Notes: generated from the sequence alone by a model not told the origin. Numbered from the stretch's first letter, positions 36,933 through 45,909 are shown. The stretch is DNA of 64,000 nt from Bartonella sp. F02 (GCF_026929975.1 NZ_JANHOK010000004.1:124001-188000), one strand, 5' to 3'. Program-made: numbers and translations.

Positions 36933-37319
36933 TTATCCAGTCATTGAACGAGATTGTATTGTAGTGCTATCCTTTTCCATTGCCGAAGAATCTTCTCGTT
37001 TTTCAAGAGCTTGAGCATATTGAAGCTCTGTATCAAGTTCATGTAAATCAATTTCAGCGTTTGTTTTTTGAATCCGTAACTCACGAATTGAATTCATGAG
37101 ATTATCGCGCCTTTGTCGCACCGCTCGAGCAAAAGGAGAATAAGCAAAATGGTTAATGTCACTATTTCCAGATTTACGTTCTTCATAATCAATTTGCACT
37201 TCTAGATCTGACGCCATTCGCTCAAACTCTGCAATCATCATCTGAAGTTGTGCAATTTCACGACGCTTTTCACGTGCTTGAAACATTTTTAACCGCACCA
37301 TACTCTCTCGTGACTTCAT
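36933..37319 (-). CDS. fliJ: FliJ-like coiled-coil protein
   Basis: 128 residues, highly charged coiled coil (FQAREKRREIAQLQMMIAEF, MNSIRELRIQKTNAEIDLHEL). It resembles the FliJ-family protein that rhizobia encode next to ctrA, a chaperone/ATPase-stalk component of flagellar export. No other flagellar gene is in the window, and several Bartonella lineages lack flagella, so it may be a retained relic or have another role. A GGAG ribosome site precedes the ATG at 37319. Confidence 0.65.
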   Translation of the reverse strand: MKSRESMVRLKMFQAREKRREIAQLQMMIAEFERMASDLEVQIDYEERKSGNSDINHFAYSPFARAVRQRRDNLMNSIRELRIQKTNAEIDLHELDTELQYAQALEKREDSSAMEKDSTTIQSRSMTG

Positions 37320-37828
37320 ACTTTTTACTCCTTAATTACGCTAAAAAAACGCATTCGCACTATGACACGAATCCTCAAACACCATTTCACCAAAAAGCAG
37401 ACTGTTTCTTCTCACTTTAAAAGATATAGCTCGCTTTGCTTTTCTCTAGGAAAGTCACAAACACAACCTCATATGAAAAGAAGCAATCATTTTTTCACTG
37501 TTTTTCTCCACATAAAAGAAAGAAGCTTAAAGCTCGGTAAATAAATATTGCAATTTTATATGAAAAAAGCGATTAAAGAGAATCTACCATAAAATTTTTA
37601 AAAATAATTTCATTAACCTCTTCCAAAGATAACAATATTTTGTTAACCACTATCTAAGATAGTGGGGAAAAGCAGCAGTGATTGTTGCGCGTACTGCTGA
37701 ACTATTCGTGAACACTTTGTGATGAGTGTTTGATTTTGAGTCATTTTTTATCAACAGTAGTTTTGCGAACTGTTGTAAAAATGGAATAGCTCCACTTGAT
37801 TCGGGAGGAGCTGAGTGAGGAATTTAAG
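37320..37828. promoter_or_regulatory. ctrA control region
   Basis: About 510 bases between divergent fliJ and ctrA. Seen: a perfect dyad CCACTATCT-a-AGATAGTGG at 37647-37665 next to gttaacc (a CtrA half-site TTAACC); two GANTC sites for CcrM methylation (GAGTC at 37738-37742, GATTC at 37798-37802); and a leader hairpin CAACAGT / ACTGTTG at 37752-37775. In Caulobacter a GANTC site and CtrA sites control ctrA, so this layout fits cell-cycle control. Confidence 0.5.
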
Positions 37829-38530
37829 ATGCGCGTATTATTGATCGAGGATGATAAAACAACAACTCAAAGTATTGAATTGATGTTAAAATCAGAAAAT
37901 TTTAACGTCTATATTACTGATCTGGGTGAAGAAGGTGTCGATTTAGGAAAGCTTTATGATTATGACATCATTTTACTTGATCTGAATTTACCTGATATGT
38001 CAGGCTATGATGTCTTACGAACCCTACGATTGGCAAAAATTAAAACCCCTATTCTTATTCTTTCTGGAATGGGAGGGATTGAAGATAAAGTGCGTGGTTT
38101 TGGTTTTGGTGCTGATGATTATATGACAAAGCCTTTCCACAAGGATGAACTGATTGCGCGGATTTACGCTGTCGTACGTCGTTCTAAAGGTCATGCGCAA
38201 TCAGTGATTGTTACGGGTGATCTTACCGTTAATCTTGATGCTAAAACCGTTGAAATTGCGGGGAAACCTGTCCATTTGACAGGCAAAGAATATCAAATGT
38301 TAGAACTGCTATCCCTGCGCAAAGGTACAACATTAACAAAAGAAATGTTTTTAAATCATCTCTATGGCGGAATGGATGAGCCAGAACTTAAAATTATTGA
38401 TGTCTTTATTTGCAAGCTACGAAAAAAATTAGACGCTGTATCTGCTGGTGTCAACTATATCGATACAGTTTGGGGACGCGGGTACGTGTTACGTGATCCT
38501 GTCGAAAGTGATATCCGTAAAACAGCCTAA
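37829..38530 (+). CDS. ctrA: Cell-cycle response regulator CtrA
   Basis: 233 residues from the ATG at 37829, with GAGG eight bases upstream (the frame opens at 37796). Receiver domain with MRVLLIEDD, phosphoacceptor Asp51 in [19 protein letters not shown], and LILSGM; DNA-binding domain with [17 protein letters not shown] and [14 protein letters not shown]. The C-terminus is ESDIRKTA, not the Ala-Ala pair that targets Caulobacter CtrA to ClpXP. CtrA activates and represses cell-cycle genes and blocks origin firing. ChpT, its phosphodonor, lies downstream on the opposite strand. Confidence 0.98.
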   Translation: MRVLLIEDDKTTTQSIELMLKSENFNVYITDLGEEGVDLGKLYDYDIILLDLNLPDMSGYDVLRTLRLAKIKTPILILSGMGGIEDKVRGFGFGADDYMTKPFHKDELIARIYAVVRRSKGHAQSVIVTGDLTVNLDAKTVEIAGKPVHLTGKEYQMLELLSLRKGTTLTKEMFLNHLYGGMDEPELKIIDVFICKLRKKLDAVSAGVNYIDTVWGRGYVLRDPVESDIRKTA

Positions 38531-38551
38531 AAAATAAAAATACACTCTCTC

Positions 38552-38585
38552 AAGTCTCGGATGTAAAGGCCGAGACTTTTTTTAT
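38552..38585 (+). terminator. Terminator of ctrA
   Basis: Perfect 9-base stem AAGTCTCGG / CCGAGACTT (38552-38560 and 38570-38578) with a 9-base loop, followed by a T-run, 21 bases after the ctrA stop. Confidence 0.9.
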
Positions 38586-38731
38586 ATTCTATACAATAAA
38601 AGACCTCATATCAAAAGAGCCTTTATGTCTGAATAAAAACTCCTGTTGGATAAAGAAAGCCTAAAACCATCAAATATTGAGAGAAAAAACTTCTTTTTCA
38701 ATACAATTTAAATATCTTTTCTTTATAATGT

Positions 38732-39370
38732 TCAAAGGTTTTTCGTACTTTCTAAAATAACATGATCATCCCTTTCATGAATACTAATTTTCATAGATGT
38801 TTCTTCAGAAAGCAGCACTGTGTAATAGAATTGGATCATATGAGCATCGATCAGTTCTTCTGGCACTTTTCCATTACATAAATCAATAAAGTGAGAAGGA
38901 ATACGCAGTGTTTTACCGCAAACTTCAAATCGAAAAGAGCGCTTATCTTGCTCCTGTAAAATCATTACAATGATTTCACCACCACGAGAAACCATTGCGT
39001 TAGCAATCAATAACAAATTAAGCAAAAGTTTAACTTCGTCTTTTGGTAAAAGAAAAGAAGGAGCTTGCCATTTCAAAGTTGCTTTTTCTTCTGCCATATA
39101 TTGTTGAGCAATCTCTTCAGCAAAACGTGTTTCTATTTGACACCCAATTCCCCCTGCAGAACCAAAAGCCAATCGTGCAAATTGTAAACGAACAGAAGCG
39201 TTCACCGCAGACAAACGCACTAATTGCAAAACATCTTCATCAATTCCCCCCTCATCATAAAGCTCCATTGCATTTTGAATAGCTCCAATAGGTGAAATCA
39301 AATCATGACAAATGCGGCTACAAAGCAAAGCAGCAAGATCTGTTGATTTCAAAGAAACAGCTAATGCCAT
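38732..39370 (-). CDS. chpT: Histidine phosphotransferase ChpT
   Basis: 212 residues. The DHp-like helix has LAALLCSRICHDLISPIGAI with His22 as phosphoryl carrier, and the degenerate ATPase-like domain follows (LPKDEVKLLLNLLLIANAM, GGEIIVMIL). ChpT passes phosphate from CckA to CtrA and CpdR. It sits convergent with ctrA and divergent from eipA, the same order known in Brucella (ctrA-chpT-eipA). Confidence 0.93.
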   Translation of the reverse strand: MALAVSLKSTDLAALLCSRICHDLISPIGAIQNAMELYDEGGIDEDVLQLVRLSAVNASVRLQFARLAFGSAGGIGCQIETRFAEEIAQQYMAEEKATLKWQAPSFLLPKDEVKLLLNLLLIANAMVSRGGEIIVMILQEQDKRSFRFEVCGKTLRIPSHFIDLCNGKVPEELIDAHMIQFYYTVLLSEETSMKISIHERDDHVILESTKNL

Positions 39371-39591
39371 AATAATAGGTCACTCCTTGAACTTTAAAAT
39401 TAAGACTCAGTTTTGCGTGAAAATTTTTAACATACAACGCATATAAGAAAATTGAACAATTACGTTAAAAATTTCTTTTTAAAAATAAATTTTAAGGATT
39501 TAGATAACATTAGACCCTATTTTCTATTTGAATGGAACAAAAATCTTACTAAAGTCTTCTTATGAGCAATTCATATAAAGGGGAAAATATC

Positions 39592-40188
39592 ATGCGTCTC
39601 TCTCTTGTATCACGCTGGTTTATAAATAGCATATTTTTAATGTTTTTTTTATTCACAACAATAAAAATTGCAAACGCTCAAATTCAATCTATAGAGCAAA
39701 ACAATCAACATTATTCTTTGCAAGAAATTATCGATTCCGGTCATAATTTTTTCGGAAAAACTGCAGGCGGAATAGCAACTGCAATTGAAAATATCTTTTC
39801 AAAATACGGTTATCCAAATGCCTATGTTTTGGGAGAAGAAGCTTCCGGCGCATTTTTTGCTGGATTAACTTACGGAGAAGGACAAGCATTTACAAAAAAT
39901 TATGGTCAGTACAGAGTCTTCTGGCAAGGACCTTCTATAGGTTTTGATTTAGGAGGCCAAGGTTCTCGTTTAATGATCTTAGTTTATGACCTTGATCATA
40001 TAAATAATCTATGGGGGCGCTATGGAGGGATTTCCGGTTCAGCCTACTTTGTTGCAGGTGTCGGTTTCCATGTTCTTAAACGCAATAATGTCTTATTGAT
40101 TCCAATTCGTACAGGAATTGGTGCACGCGTCGGTATTAATATGGGATATTTAAAATTAACTCCGAAACCAACATGGAATCCTTTTTAA
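39592..40188 (+). CDS. eipA: Periplasmic envelope protein EipA (DUF1134)
   Basis: 198 residues from the ATG at 39592, with aaagggg upstream (the frame opens ten codons earlier). Signal peptide ending near IKIANAQ. The DUF1134 core is visible: GKTAGGIATAIENIFSKYG, AYVLGEEASGAFFAGLTYGE, QGPSIGFDLGGQGSR, SGSAYFVAGVGFHVL and GIGARVGINMGYLKLTPKP. In Brucella abortus EipA supports envelope stress resistance and virulence and lies by chpT, as here. Co-directional with the next gene 26 bases on. Confidence 0.92.
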   Translation: MRLSLVSRWFINSIFLMFFLFTTIKIANAQIQSIEQNNQHYSLQEIIDSGHNFFGKTAGGIATAIENIFSKYGYPNAYVLGEEASGAFFAGLTYGEGQAFTKNYGQYRVFWQGPSIGFDLGGQGSRLMILVYDLDHINNLWGRYGGISGSAYFVAGVGFHVLKRNNVLLIPIRTGIGARVGINMGYLKLTPKPTWNPF

Positions 40189-40214
40189 AAAATTCATTTG
40201 GAAAATAAGAAATT

Positions 40215-40877
40215 ATGTTCATCCAATCAATTCTATTCTTTATTCTTGGAGTTGCTTTTACCTGTTGGTTATTGTTGCTTGTCTTTCCTATTATTTGGCA
40301 TAGAATGCTTCACTTTGCGCACAAATTTGCTGCAGAAAAAATTCCATCATCCCTCACTGAAATACAAGAGAATTACGATTTTCTTTGTGCACAACATGCT
40401 GTGGAATTAGTGCGCAATGAACAAAAATATGTTTCTTTACAAAAAAAATATGCGCGACAAAAAATACAATTCAGTCAAATTAAAGAACAGCTTTATCAGT
40501 TACTCCCTCTTGAACAACAAACGTCTTATATTGACGATGAAATAAAAGCTCTTCCTGAAGAAACTAAACAGAACACTTCTGCGACAGATATATTCATAAT
40601 GGAAATAAACGCTATGCGTGAAAAAATAGCACACTACCGGAAACGTTTACAAAAAATTCAAATAAGTGAGCTTAAATCTTCTCTCAATCATCAAATTTTA
40701 CATGAATTACAGGAAGAAGCAAAAGAATTAGCCACAACACTCACAGCTCAAATAGCGCTAAAAGAAGGGAAAGATTCACCCATAAATGCATTAATAAAAA
40801 ACTCTCAAAGTAAAAATGATCTTGCATCTCGCATTCGAAAAAAAACAACTCGAGCCAAAAAAAGTTCTTCTAAGTAA
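40215..40877 (+). CDS. Single-pass membrane coiled-coil protein, unknown
   Basis: 220 residues, not recognised. One N-terminal TM (FILGVAFTCWLLLLVFPIIW) and then a long, charged, helical part likely to form coiled coil (about 60-200), ending in a basic tail (RIRKKTTRAKKSSSK). It follows eipA by 26 bases and is probably co-transcribed, so an envelope role is a fair guess. Cytoplasmic side of the inner membrane is likely given the basic tail. Ribosome site weak. Confidence 0.7.
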   Translation: MFIQSILFFILGVAFTCWLLLLVFPIIWHRMLHFAHKFAAEKIPSSLTEIQENYDFLCAQHAVELVRNEQKYVSLQKKYARQKIQFSQIKEQLYQLLPLEQQTSYIDDEIKALPEETKQNTSATDIFIMEINAMREKIAHYRKRLQKIQISELKSSLNHQILHELQEEAKELATTLTAQIALKEGKDSPINALIKNSQSKNDLASRIRKKTTRAKKSSSK

Positions 40878-41203
40878 GATTGTATCTATCATAAAAGAAT
40901 TTTGAGAGTAAAAATCAGAATAAATAACTATTCATACCCCCTTTATTATCCATAATAAACAAGGAGTTATTATGAATATGCTTGGCTCGAGCGATGATCA
41001 CATCTCAAAATAAAATAAAGGATCATTCAACTATTGAAAAACAAATTTATAAAATTGATAAAACCTTAATCATCTTACCTTAATCATCTTGAAGAGAATA
41101 ACTTTCAACACACCTGATCAAATAATGAATTCTTTTAATACAACATTTCATATGATCACAAAAAATGATGGTTCAACTGAACTTCAAGGATATCAATCCC
41201 AAC
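40878..41203. other. Intergenic with a micro-frame and a short repeat
   Basis: A 13-codon frame (ATG at 40972, stop at 41011-41013, MNMLGSSDDHISK) follows a perfect AAGGAG and a small hairpin TTTATTAT/ATAATAAA. A 14-base tandem repeat ccttaatcatctta lies at 41064-41090. No longer gene seen. The micro-frame may be a gene remnant or a small peptide. Confidence 0.4.
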
Positions 41204-42322
41204 TTAAGCATGATAAAAATCTCTTATTTTCTCAATAATAGTATCTTGATCATTTGGCAACAAATAGGGATACATCGGTAAACTTAAAACACAGTTTCCT
41301 AAATTTTCCGACACAGAAAGAGACCCTTTCACATAAGGAAAATTTTTATAAGCTTCCTGTAAATGCAACGGAGTATTATAATAAATCATTGTAGGAATAG
41401 AAGATTCTTGTAGATACGCTTTTAGTTGATCACGATTTTCAACTTTAATAGTATATTGCGCATAAGCACAACGATCCTCTTCCCCTACCTCTGGAACGAT
41501 TACAACATCTTTTAAGCCATCAAAATAACGTTGAGCAATAGCTGTGCGTTTTTCTATCTCATCTTCAAAAATAACAAGCTTTTCTAATAAAATAGCGGCT
41601 TGAATTGTATCTAATCGTGAATTTAAACCAATCCGCACATTGTCATATTGATTTTTTCCCTTACCATGAAACAAAATTGAACGGAGAAGCAACGCTAAGT
41701 CATCATCGTTAGTCATCATGGCGCCTCCATCACCATAACACCCAAGTGGCTTTGCTGGATAAAAACTTGTTGCTGCAACGTCTCCAAATGCTCCACACAT
41801 AGTGTGACCAGATCTCCCCCCCATAGACTGAGCTGCATCTTCGATAACAAAAAGATTCTCTTTTGCTGCTACAGTAGCGATTTTAGAAAAATCAGCCGGT
41901 AATCCAAATAAATCAACAGCAATAACGGCCTTTGGTTTGAGACGCCCCTCTTGTTTAATCATCTCAATGGCTTCGCAAAGTTTATCACTATCCATATTAA
42001 ATGTATCGGGCAGAACATCCACAAAGACAGGTTCTGCTCCTACTAAAGCAACAACTTCTGCTGTTGCCGAAAATGTAAAACTAGGACAAAAAACAGCATC
42101 TCCTGGACCAATATTTTTAGCCATCAGAGGCATCTTTAATGCATCAGTACCATTAGCACATGCAACAACGTGCTTAACACCAAGATAATCTGCTAACTGT
42201 TCCTCAAATTCTGTTACTTTTGGTCCTAAAATATACTGACCACTTTCTAGCACACGCAAAACCGCAGCATTAATTTTGTCTTTAATACGTGTACGCTGTG
42301 CTCCAAGGTCAACAAACTGCAT
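41204..42322 (-). CDS. gnnB: Sugar aminotransferase, probable GnnB (DegT family)
   Basis: 372 residues, PLP enzyme of the DegT/DnrJ/EryC1/StrS family. Seen: MQFVDLGAQ, SGQYILGPKVTEFEEQLADYLG, ANGTDALKMPLMA, VIEDAAQSMGG, the PLP lysine in TSFYPAKPLGCYGDGGAM, and RLDTIQAAILLEKL. With the oxidoreductase upstream it fits GnnA/GnnB, which make UDP-2,3-diamino sugar for lipid A with amide-linked chains, as known in Bartonella and Brucella lipid A. The alternative is a WbpE/WlbE-type enzyme for a surface glycan. Family sure, exact substrate inferred from the pair and organism. Confidence 0.8.
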   Translation of the reverse strand: MQFVDLGAQRTRIKDKINAAVLRVLESGQYILGPKVTEFEEQLADYLGVKHVVACANGTDALKMPLMAKNIGPGDAVFCPSFTFSATAEVVALVGAEPVFVDVLPDTFNMDSDKLCEAIEMIKQEGRLKPKAVIAVDLFGLPADFSKIATVAAKENLFVIEDAAQSMGGRSGHTMCGAFGDVAATSFYPAKPLGCYGDGGAMMTNDDDLALLLRSILFHGKGKNQYDNVRIGLNSRLDTIQAAILLEKLVIFEDEIEKRTAIAQRYFDGLKDVVIVPEVGEEDRCAYAQYTIKVENRDQLKAYLQESSIPTMIYYNTPLHLQEAYKNFPYVKGSLSVSENLGNCVLSLPMYPYLLPNDQDTIIEKIRDFYHA

Positions 42323-42374
42323 AATAACTCCAATAAATAATCACAATAATACGAAAATGCTTCCTCATCTCTTT

Positions 42375-43331
42375 CTATGGACCAGAACTAGTACTTGCAG
42401 CAGTTAAAATCCGTAGAACAGCTACAGCCTCATTACCATTGGTACGAGGTGATTGACGCGTCTTAATACAATGAAGAAAATGCTGCAATTCATGAGTAAG
42501 CGGCAAACTTTCACAAAGGTCAAGATAATTTAACTTATCTGTACTAAAAGCCCATTCTTTATGTTCCTGCCAAACAGAAAAACGATGAAACGCTAATTTA
42601 CGACTCCAAGGCTCCATATCATTAAAAATAAGCATCGCTTTTGTACCAACAACTGTTAAACGTCTTTCTCGATAAGGACTAAAGCGTGATGCAAAAAGAT
42701 GACTCCGGATACCATTGGGAAACGTCATATGAATATGTGAAAAATCAGAAAGCTGATCAAGAATGGCAGTTCCTTCTCCACGAACATCAGAAGGTTCACA
42801 CCCTGTCAAAGCTAAAATCATTGAGAGATCATGAGGGGCAAGATCCCATAATGCATCACTTTGTGTATGAAATTTGCCAAAACCTAATCGATGAGAATAG
42901 ATATAACGGACATGACCTAATTCCCCTTTTTCCACTAACTCATACATTTTTTCAAAAGCAGGATGGAACCGCAAAATATGACCAACCATCAAAATTTGCT
43001 TATATTCATCAGCAATACGAATTTGATGTTCCGCATCAGCCACATTCAAAGCTATCGGTTTTTCAACCAAAACATCTTTGCCATTTTTAAGAGCACGAAG
43101 TGCATTTTCTGTATGAAATTGTGGGGGTAAAGCCAACACCACTGCATCAATATCTGTTCGCTCAAAAAGATCATTAGGTGCAATAGATTCTACCCCATGC
43201 GCATTTGCAAAATGCGCTGCACGATTACCATCAATATCCGAAACAGCTCTTAAAGCTCCAAGACTCTGAAGAGTCCGTATATGATTTTCACCCCAATAAC
43301 CACATCCTAAAACTGCTATACGTGGCACCAT
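42375..43331 (-). CDS. gnnA: Gfo/Idh/MocA oxidoreductase, probable GnnA
   Basis: 318 residues. The N-terminal Rossmann motif is AVLGCGYWGENHIRTL, followed by the family marker VLVEKPIALN and the catalytic region LWDLAPHDLSMIL. Expected to oxidise the 3-OH of UDP-GlcNAc to the ketone used by the aminotransferase 52 bases downstream. Same operon, reading leftward. WbpB/WlbA-type dehydrogenases are the alternative. Confidence 0.78.
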   Translation of the reverse strand: MVPRIAVLGCGYWGENHIRTLQSLGALRAVSDIDGNRAAHFANAHGVESIAPNDLFERTDIDAVVLALPPQFHTENALRALKNGKDVLVEKPIALNVADAEHQIRIADEYKQILMVGHILRFHPAFEKMYELVEKGELGHVRYIYSHRLGFGKFHTQSDALWDLAPHDLSMILALTGCEPSDVRGEGTAILDQLSDFSHIHMTFPNGIRSHLFASRFSPYRERRLTVVGTKAMLIFNDMEPWSRKLAFHRFSVWQEHKEWAFSTDKLNYLDLCESLPLTHELQHFLHCIKTRQSPRTNGNEAVAVLRILTAASTSSGP

Positions 43332-43432
43332 TTTTTATGCCTTACCTTGTCAAATTCATATAAAATTACATTTTGACCTACTCCATATCGAGTATGAAAT
43401 AGAATGACAAGAGAAAAGCTTAAAAAGGATGC

Positions 43433-43461
43433 TTGACATCTTACTATTCTACCCCTTATAT
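43433..43461 (+). promoter_or_regulatory. tRNA promoter
   Basis: TTGACA at 43433-43438 and TTATAT at 43456-43461 (17 bases between), about 29 bases before the tRNA. Confidence 0.6.
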
Positions 43462-43489
43462 CCCGTTCAAGAGATTGTTGCACGATTTT

Positions 43490-43566
43490 GGCGGAGTAGC
43501 TCAGTAGGTTAGAGCAGAGGAATCATAATCCTTGTGTCGGGGGTTCAAATCCCTCCTCCGCTACCA
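43490..43566 (+). tRNA. tRNA-Met (CAT), elongator type
   Basis: 77 bases including an encoded CCA. Acceptor arms GGCGGAG / CTCCGCT (first pair G-U), D arm AGCTCAGTAGGTTAGAGC, anticodon stem GAGGA / TCCTT with loop ATCATAA (anticodon CAT), T arm GGGGGTTCAAATCCCTC. The pattern is that of the elongator tRNA-Met; an Ile2 (lysidine) tRNA is unlikely but shares the anticodon. A T-run follows at once. Confidence 0.9.
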
Positions 43567-43601
43567 GGTTTTTTTGTATCCTTTTTAATTTTTATCCCTT
43601 T

Positions 43602-43629
43602 TTTAAAAAGTCAGCTTTAAAAAGTCAGC
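43602..43629. repeat. 14-base tandem duplication after the tRNA
   Basis: tttaaaaagtcagc at 43602-43615 is repeated at 43616-43629. Small slip duplication of no evident function. Confidence 0.8.
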
Positions 43630-43928
43630 GTATAATTCACACTGCTATCATAATCAGTTACAATAGAGACAATAGCGTCTACAAATTTCATAAATAATTT
43701 AAGAAAATCTACAATAAAATATCTCTTTAATTAAACGCTATTTAATCTAAAAATACACTCTTACCTTAGAAAATACTTACGTTTTACATTAATATTTTTA
43801 GTTTATTCATTCTAAGTTTAATGTTTGAAAATAAAAACTCCCGCGCAGTTTTCTTTTTTGCTTACTGTTTTCTTTTAAAAACATAACTTTACAATTTTAT
43901 ACACGTAAAATCACGCATAACAGAGACA

Positions 43929-44136
43929 TCATAAATGCTGAAATATTTCTTGCATGAAATAAAGGATAATTACTGCAATCACACTTACTAAAGCAACGTA
44001 CAATTGATTCATCAGTTTACTTAATGGATGAAAAACTTCCAATTTCCATAATAAAAGTTTCTATCAATAGAATCAATGTAAAAAATATAAAAACAACGAT
44101 GCCTATAATTAAATAAAAAACTCGTTTAATCAGACT
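43929..44136 (-). pseudogene. Frameshifted remnant of a small membrane protein
   Basis: On the minus strand one frame reads SLIKRVFYLIIGIVVFIFF then TLILLIE before a stop. A second frame, overlapping its end, reads KLLLWKLEVFHPLSKLMNQL then YVALVSVIAVIILYFMQE and IFQHL with a stop at 43929-43931. Together they look like a two-helix membrane protein broken by a frameshift and lacking a start. It lies between the tRNA and the ABC transporter. Family unknown; could still be chance in AT-rich DNA. The rest of 43567-44255 shows no gene. Confidence 0.4.
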
Positions 44137-44255
44137 TTAAAAAGAAAAATAAATAAAATTGTGTATCACAGTGTAAATGATATCACCAACTGCATAAATA
44201 TCCATAAAACTAATCTTCAATAAAGATACGTTTCTTATTTCTTCATAGAAATGAT

Positions 44256-45038
44256 TTAAACTCTATCTTCCTGAGAAAGACAAGATTGAATACTTGCCGC
44301 AAAAAACATCTTTGTATAATCAGTTTTTGCATGGAACTGACGCAAATCATCATTACTTAACTCTTCAAGAATAACTCCTTGATGCATAATGCCAACACGA
44401 TCACAAATATGCGCGACAACAGGCAAATCATGAGAGACCATCAGATAAGTAAGTTGTTTTTTTTCTCTCAATGCTTTTAACAAATTCAAAATTTCAGCTT
44501 GTACCGACACATCTAACGCAGATGTCGGCTCATCCAACAATAAAACCTCTGGCTCAATAATCAAGGCGCGAGCAAGAGCAATACGCTGACGCTGCCCTCC
44601 AGACAATTCATGCGGATAACGATAAAGAAATGAAGGATCTAAACCAACAGAATTCAAGGCATCTTTCACGCGTTCTTTTTTATTGTCCATACCGTGTATC
44701 GTAAGAGATTCGGTCAAAACAGTATGAACTGTCTTTCTCGGATGAAGTGAAGCATAAGGATCCTGAAAAACCATCTGAATGCGACGTAAAAAAGCTTTAT
44801 TTCTTTTCCGAGGAATTTCTTCTCCTCCAAAGAAAATATGCCCATTCTCATGGAGAATAAGACCAACCAATGTATTTAAAATAGTTGACTTTCCGCATCC
44901 AGATTCACCAATTAAACCATAAGCTTCACCTTTTTTAATGCAAAAATTGACATTTTTAACAACTTGTACCGCTTCATGCCCTTGCCCAAAACTTACAGAT
45001 AAATCAGAGACCTCAATAATATTTTCACGTTTGGTCAT
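44256..45038 (-). CDS. Peptide ABC transporter ATPase, DppF type
   Basis: 260 residues. Walker A GESGCGKSTIL, signature LSGGQRQRIALARAL, Walker B VLLLDEPTSALD, switch His in VSHDL. Second ATPase of the peptide/nickel (Dpp/Opp) class. One base after the preceding ATPase gene; last gene of the operon. The usual C-terminal oligopeptide extension is short. Confidence 0.92.
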   Translation of the reverse strand: MTKRENIIEVSDLSVSFGQGHEAVQVVKNVNFCIKKGEAYGLIGESGCGKSTILNTLVGLILHENGHIFFGGEEIPRKRNKAFLRRIQMVFQDPYASLHPRKTVHTVLTESLTIHGMDNKKERVKDALNSVGLDPSFLYRYPHELSGGQRQRIALARALIIEPEVLLLDEPTSALDVSVQAEILNLLKALREKKQLTYLMVSHDLPVVAHICDRVGIMHQGVILEELSNDDLRQFHAKTDYTKMFFAASIQSCLSQEDRV

Positions 45039-45039
45039 G

Positions 45040-45909
45040 CTAAGCTCTTTCTACACCATTAACAATCATAGGATCATGTAACCAATCAGAGTTTCTTTCA
45101 GAAACAGCTAAAACATCAACAGGATTGTCAAGTCTTGGCAAGCTAGCAAGCAAAGACTTAGTGTAGGGATGACAGGCCTGAGACAAATCACATGCAGGTA
45201 ATTCTTCTAAGATACGACCAGAATACATGACTAAAATACGATCACAAAAATTTGCCACTACATTTAAATCATGACTAATGAAAATAAGACTTGTTCCAGC
45301 TTTTGTTACAAGTTCATCTAAGATTGCTAACACTTGAGATCTCACTGTAACATCGAGTGCAGATGTCGGTTCATCTGCAATAATTAAATCAGGCTTTGGA
45401 ATCAACATCATAGCAATCATAATTCTTTGCCCCATTCCGCCTGATATTTCATGAGGAAACAATCGCATAACACGTTCAGGGTCACGGATATTTACAGATT
45501 CCAACATAGAAACAGCTTTATCCCAAGCATCCGCTTTTGACGCATCATAATGGACACGATAAGCTTCCATAATCTGTGCTCCAATCCGGATCAGTGGATT
45601 CAGCGAATATTTTGGATCTTGTAAAATCATCGAAATACGTTTTCCTCGAATAGAGCGCATTTGAGTTTCACTTGCCGTCAACAAATCAATATCATGAAAT
45701 CGCATTTTTTTAGCTTTAACAACCGCTGAACGAGGGCTTAGCTTTAAAATTGCACGTCCCGTTGTCGACTTTCCAGATCCTGACTCGCCAACAATTCCAA
45801 CTTTTTCTTTTCCCACAGTAAAACTAACACCACGAACGGCTTCAAACATACCCTGCACTGAAGGAAAACCAATGCACAAATCTTCTATTTCTAATAACTT
45901 TTTATCCAT
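45040..45909 (-). CDS. Peptide ABC transporter ATPase, DppD type
   Basis: 289 residues from the ATG at 45909, which overlaps the stop of the permease gene by eight bases; the longer frame to 45981 runs through that gene. Walker A GESGSGKSTTGRA, signature ISGGMGQRIMIAMM (the M-G-Q variant is common in the D subunit), Walker B LIIADEPTSALD. Pairs with the DppF-type ATPase at the inner membrane. Confidence 0.92.
   Translation of the reverse strand: MDKKLLEIEDLCIGFPSVQGMFEAVRGVSFTVGKEKVGIVGESGSGKSTTGRAILKLSPRSAVVKAKKMRFHDIDLLTASETQMRSIRGKRISMILQDPKYSLNPLIRIGAQIMEAYRVHYDASKADAWDKAVSMLESVNIRDPERVMRLFPHEISGGMGQRIMIAMMLIPKPDLIIADEPTSALDVTVRSQVLAILDELVTKAGTSLIFISHDLNVVANFCDRILVMYSGRILEELPACDLSQACHPYTKSLLASLPRLDNPVDVLAVSERNSDWLHDPMIVNGVERA

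Noticed and set aside
37362-37544. 60-codon plus-strand frame in the ctrA-fliJ gap
   Set aside because: No ribosome site or resemblance; sits in the promoter region of both genes.
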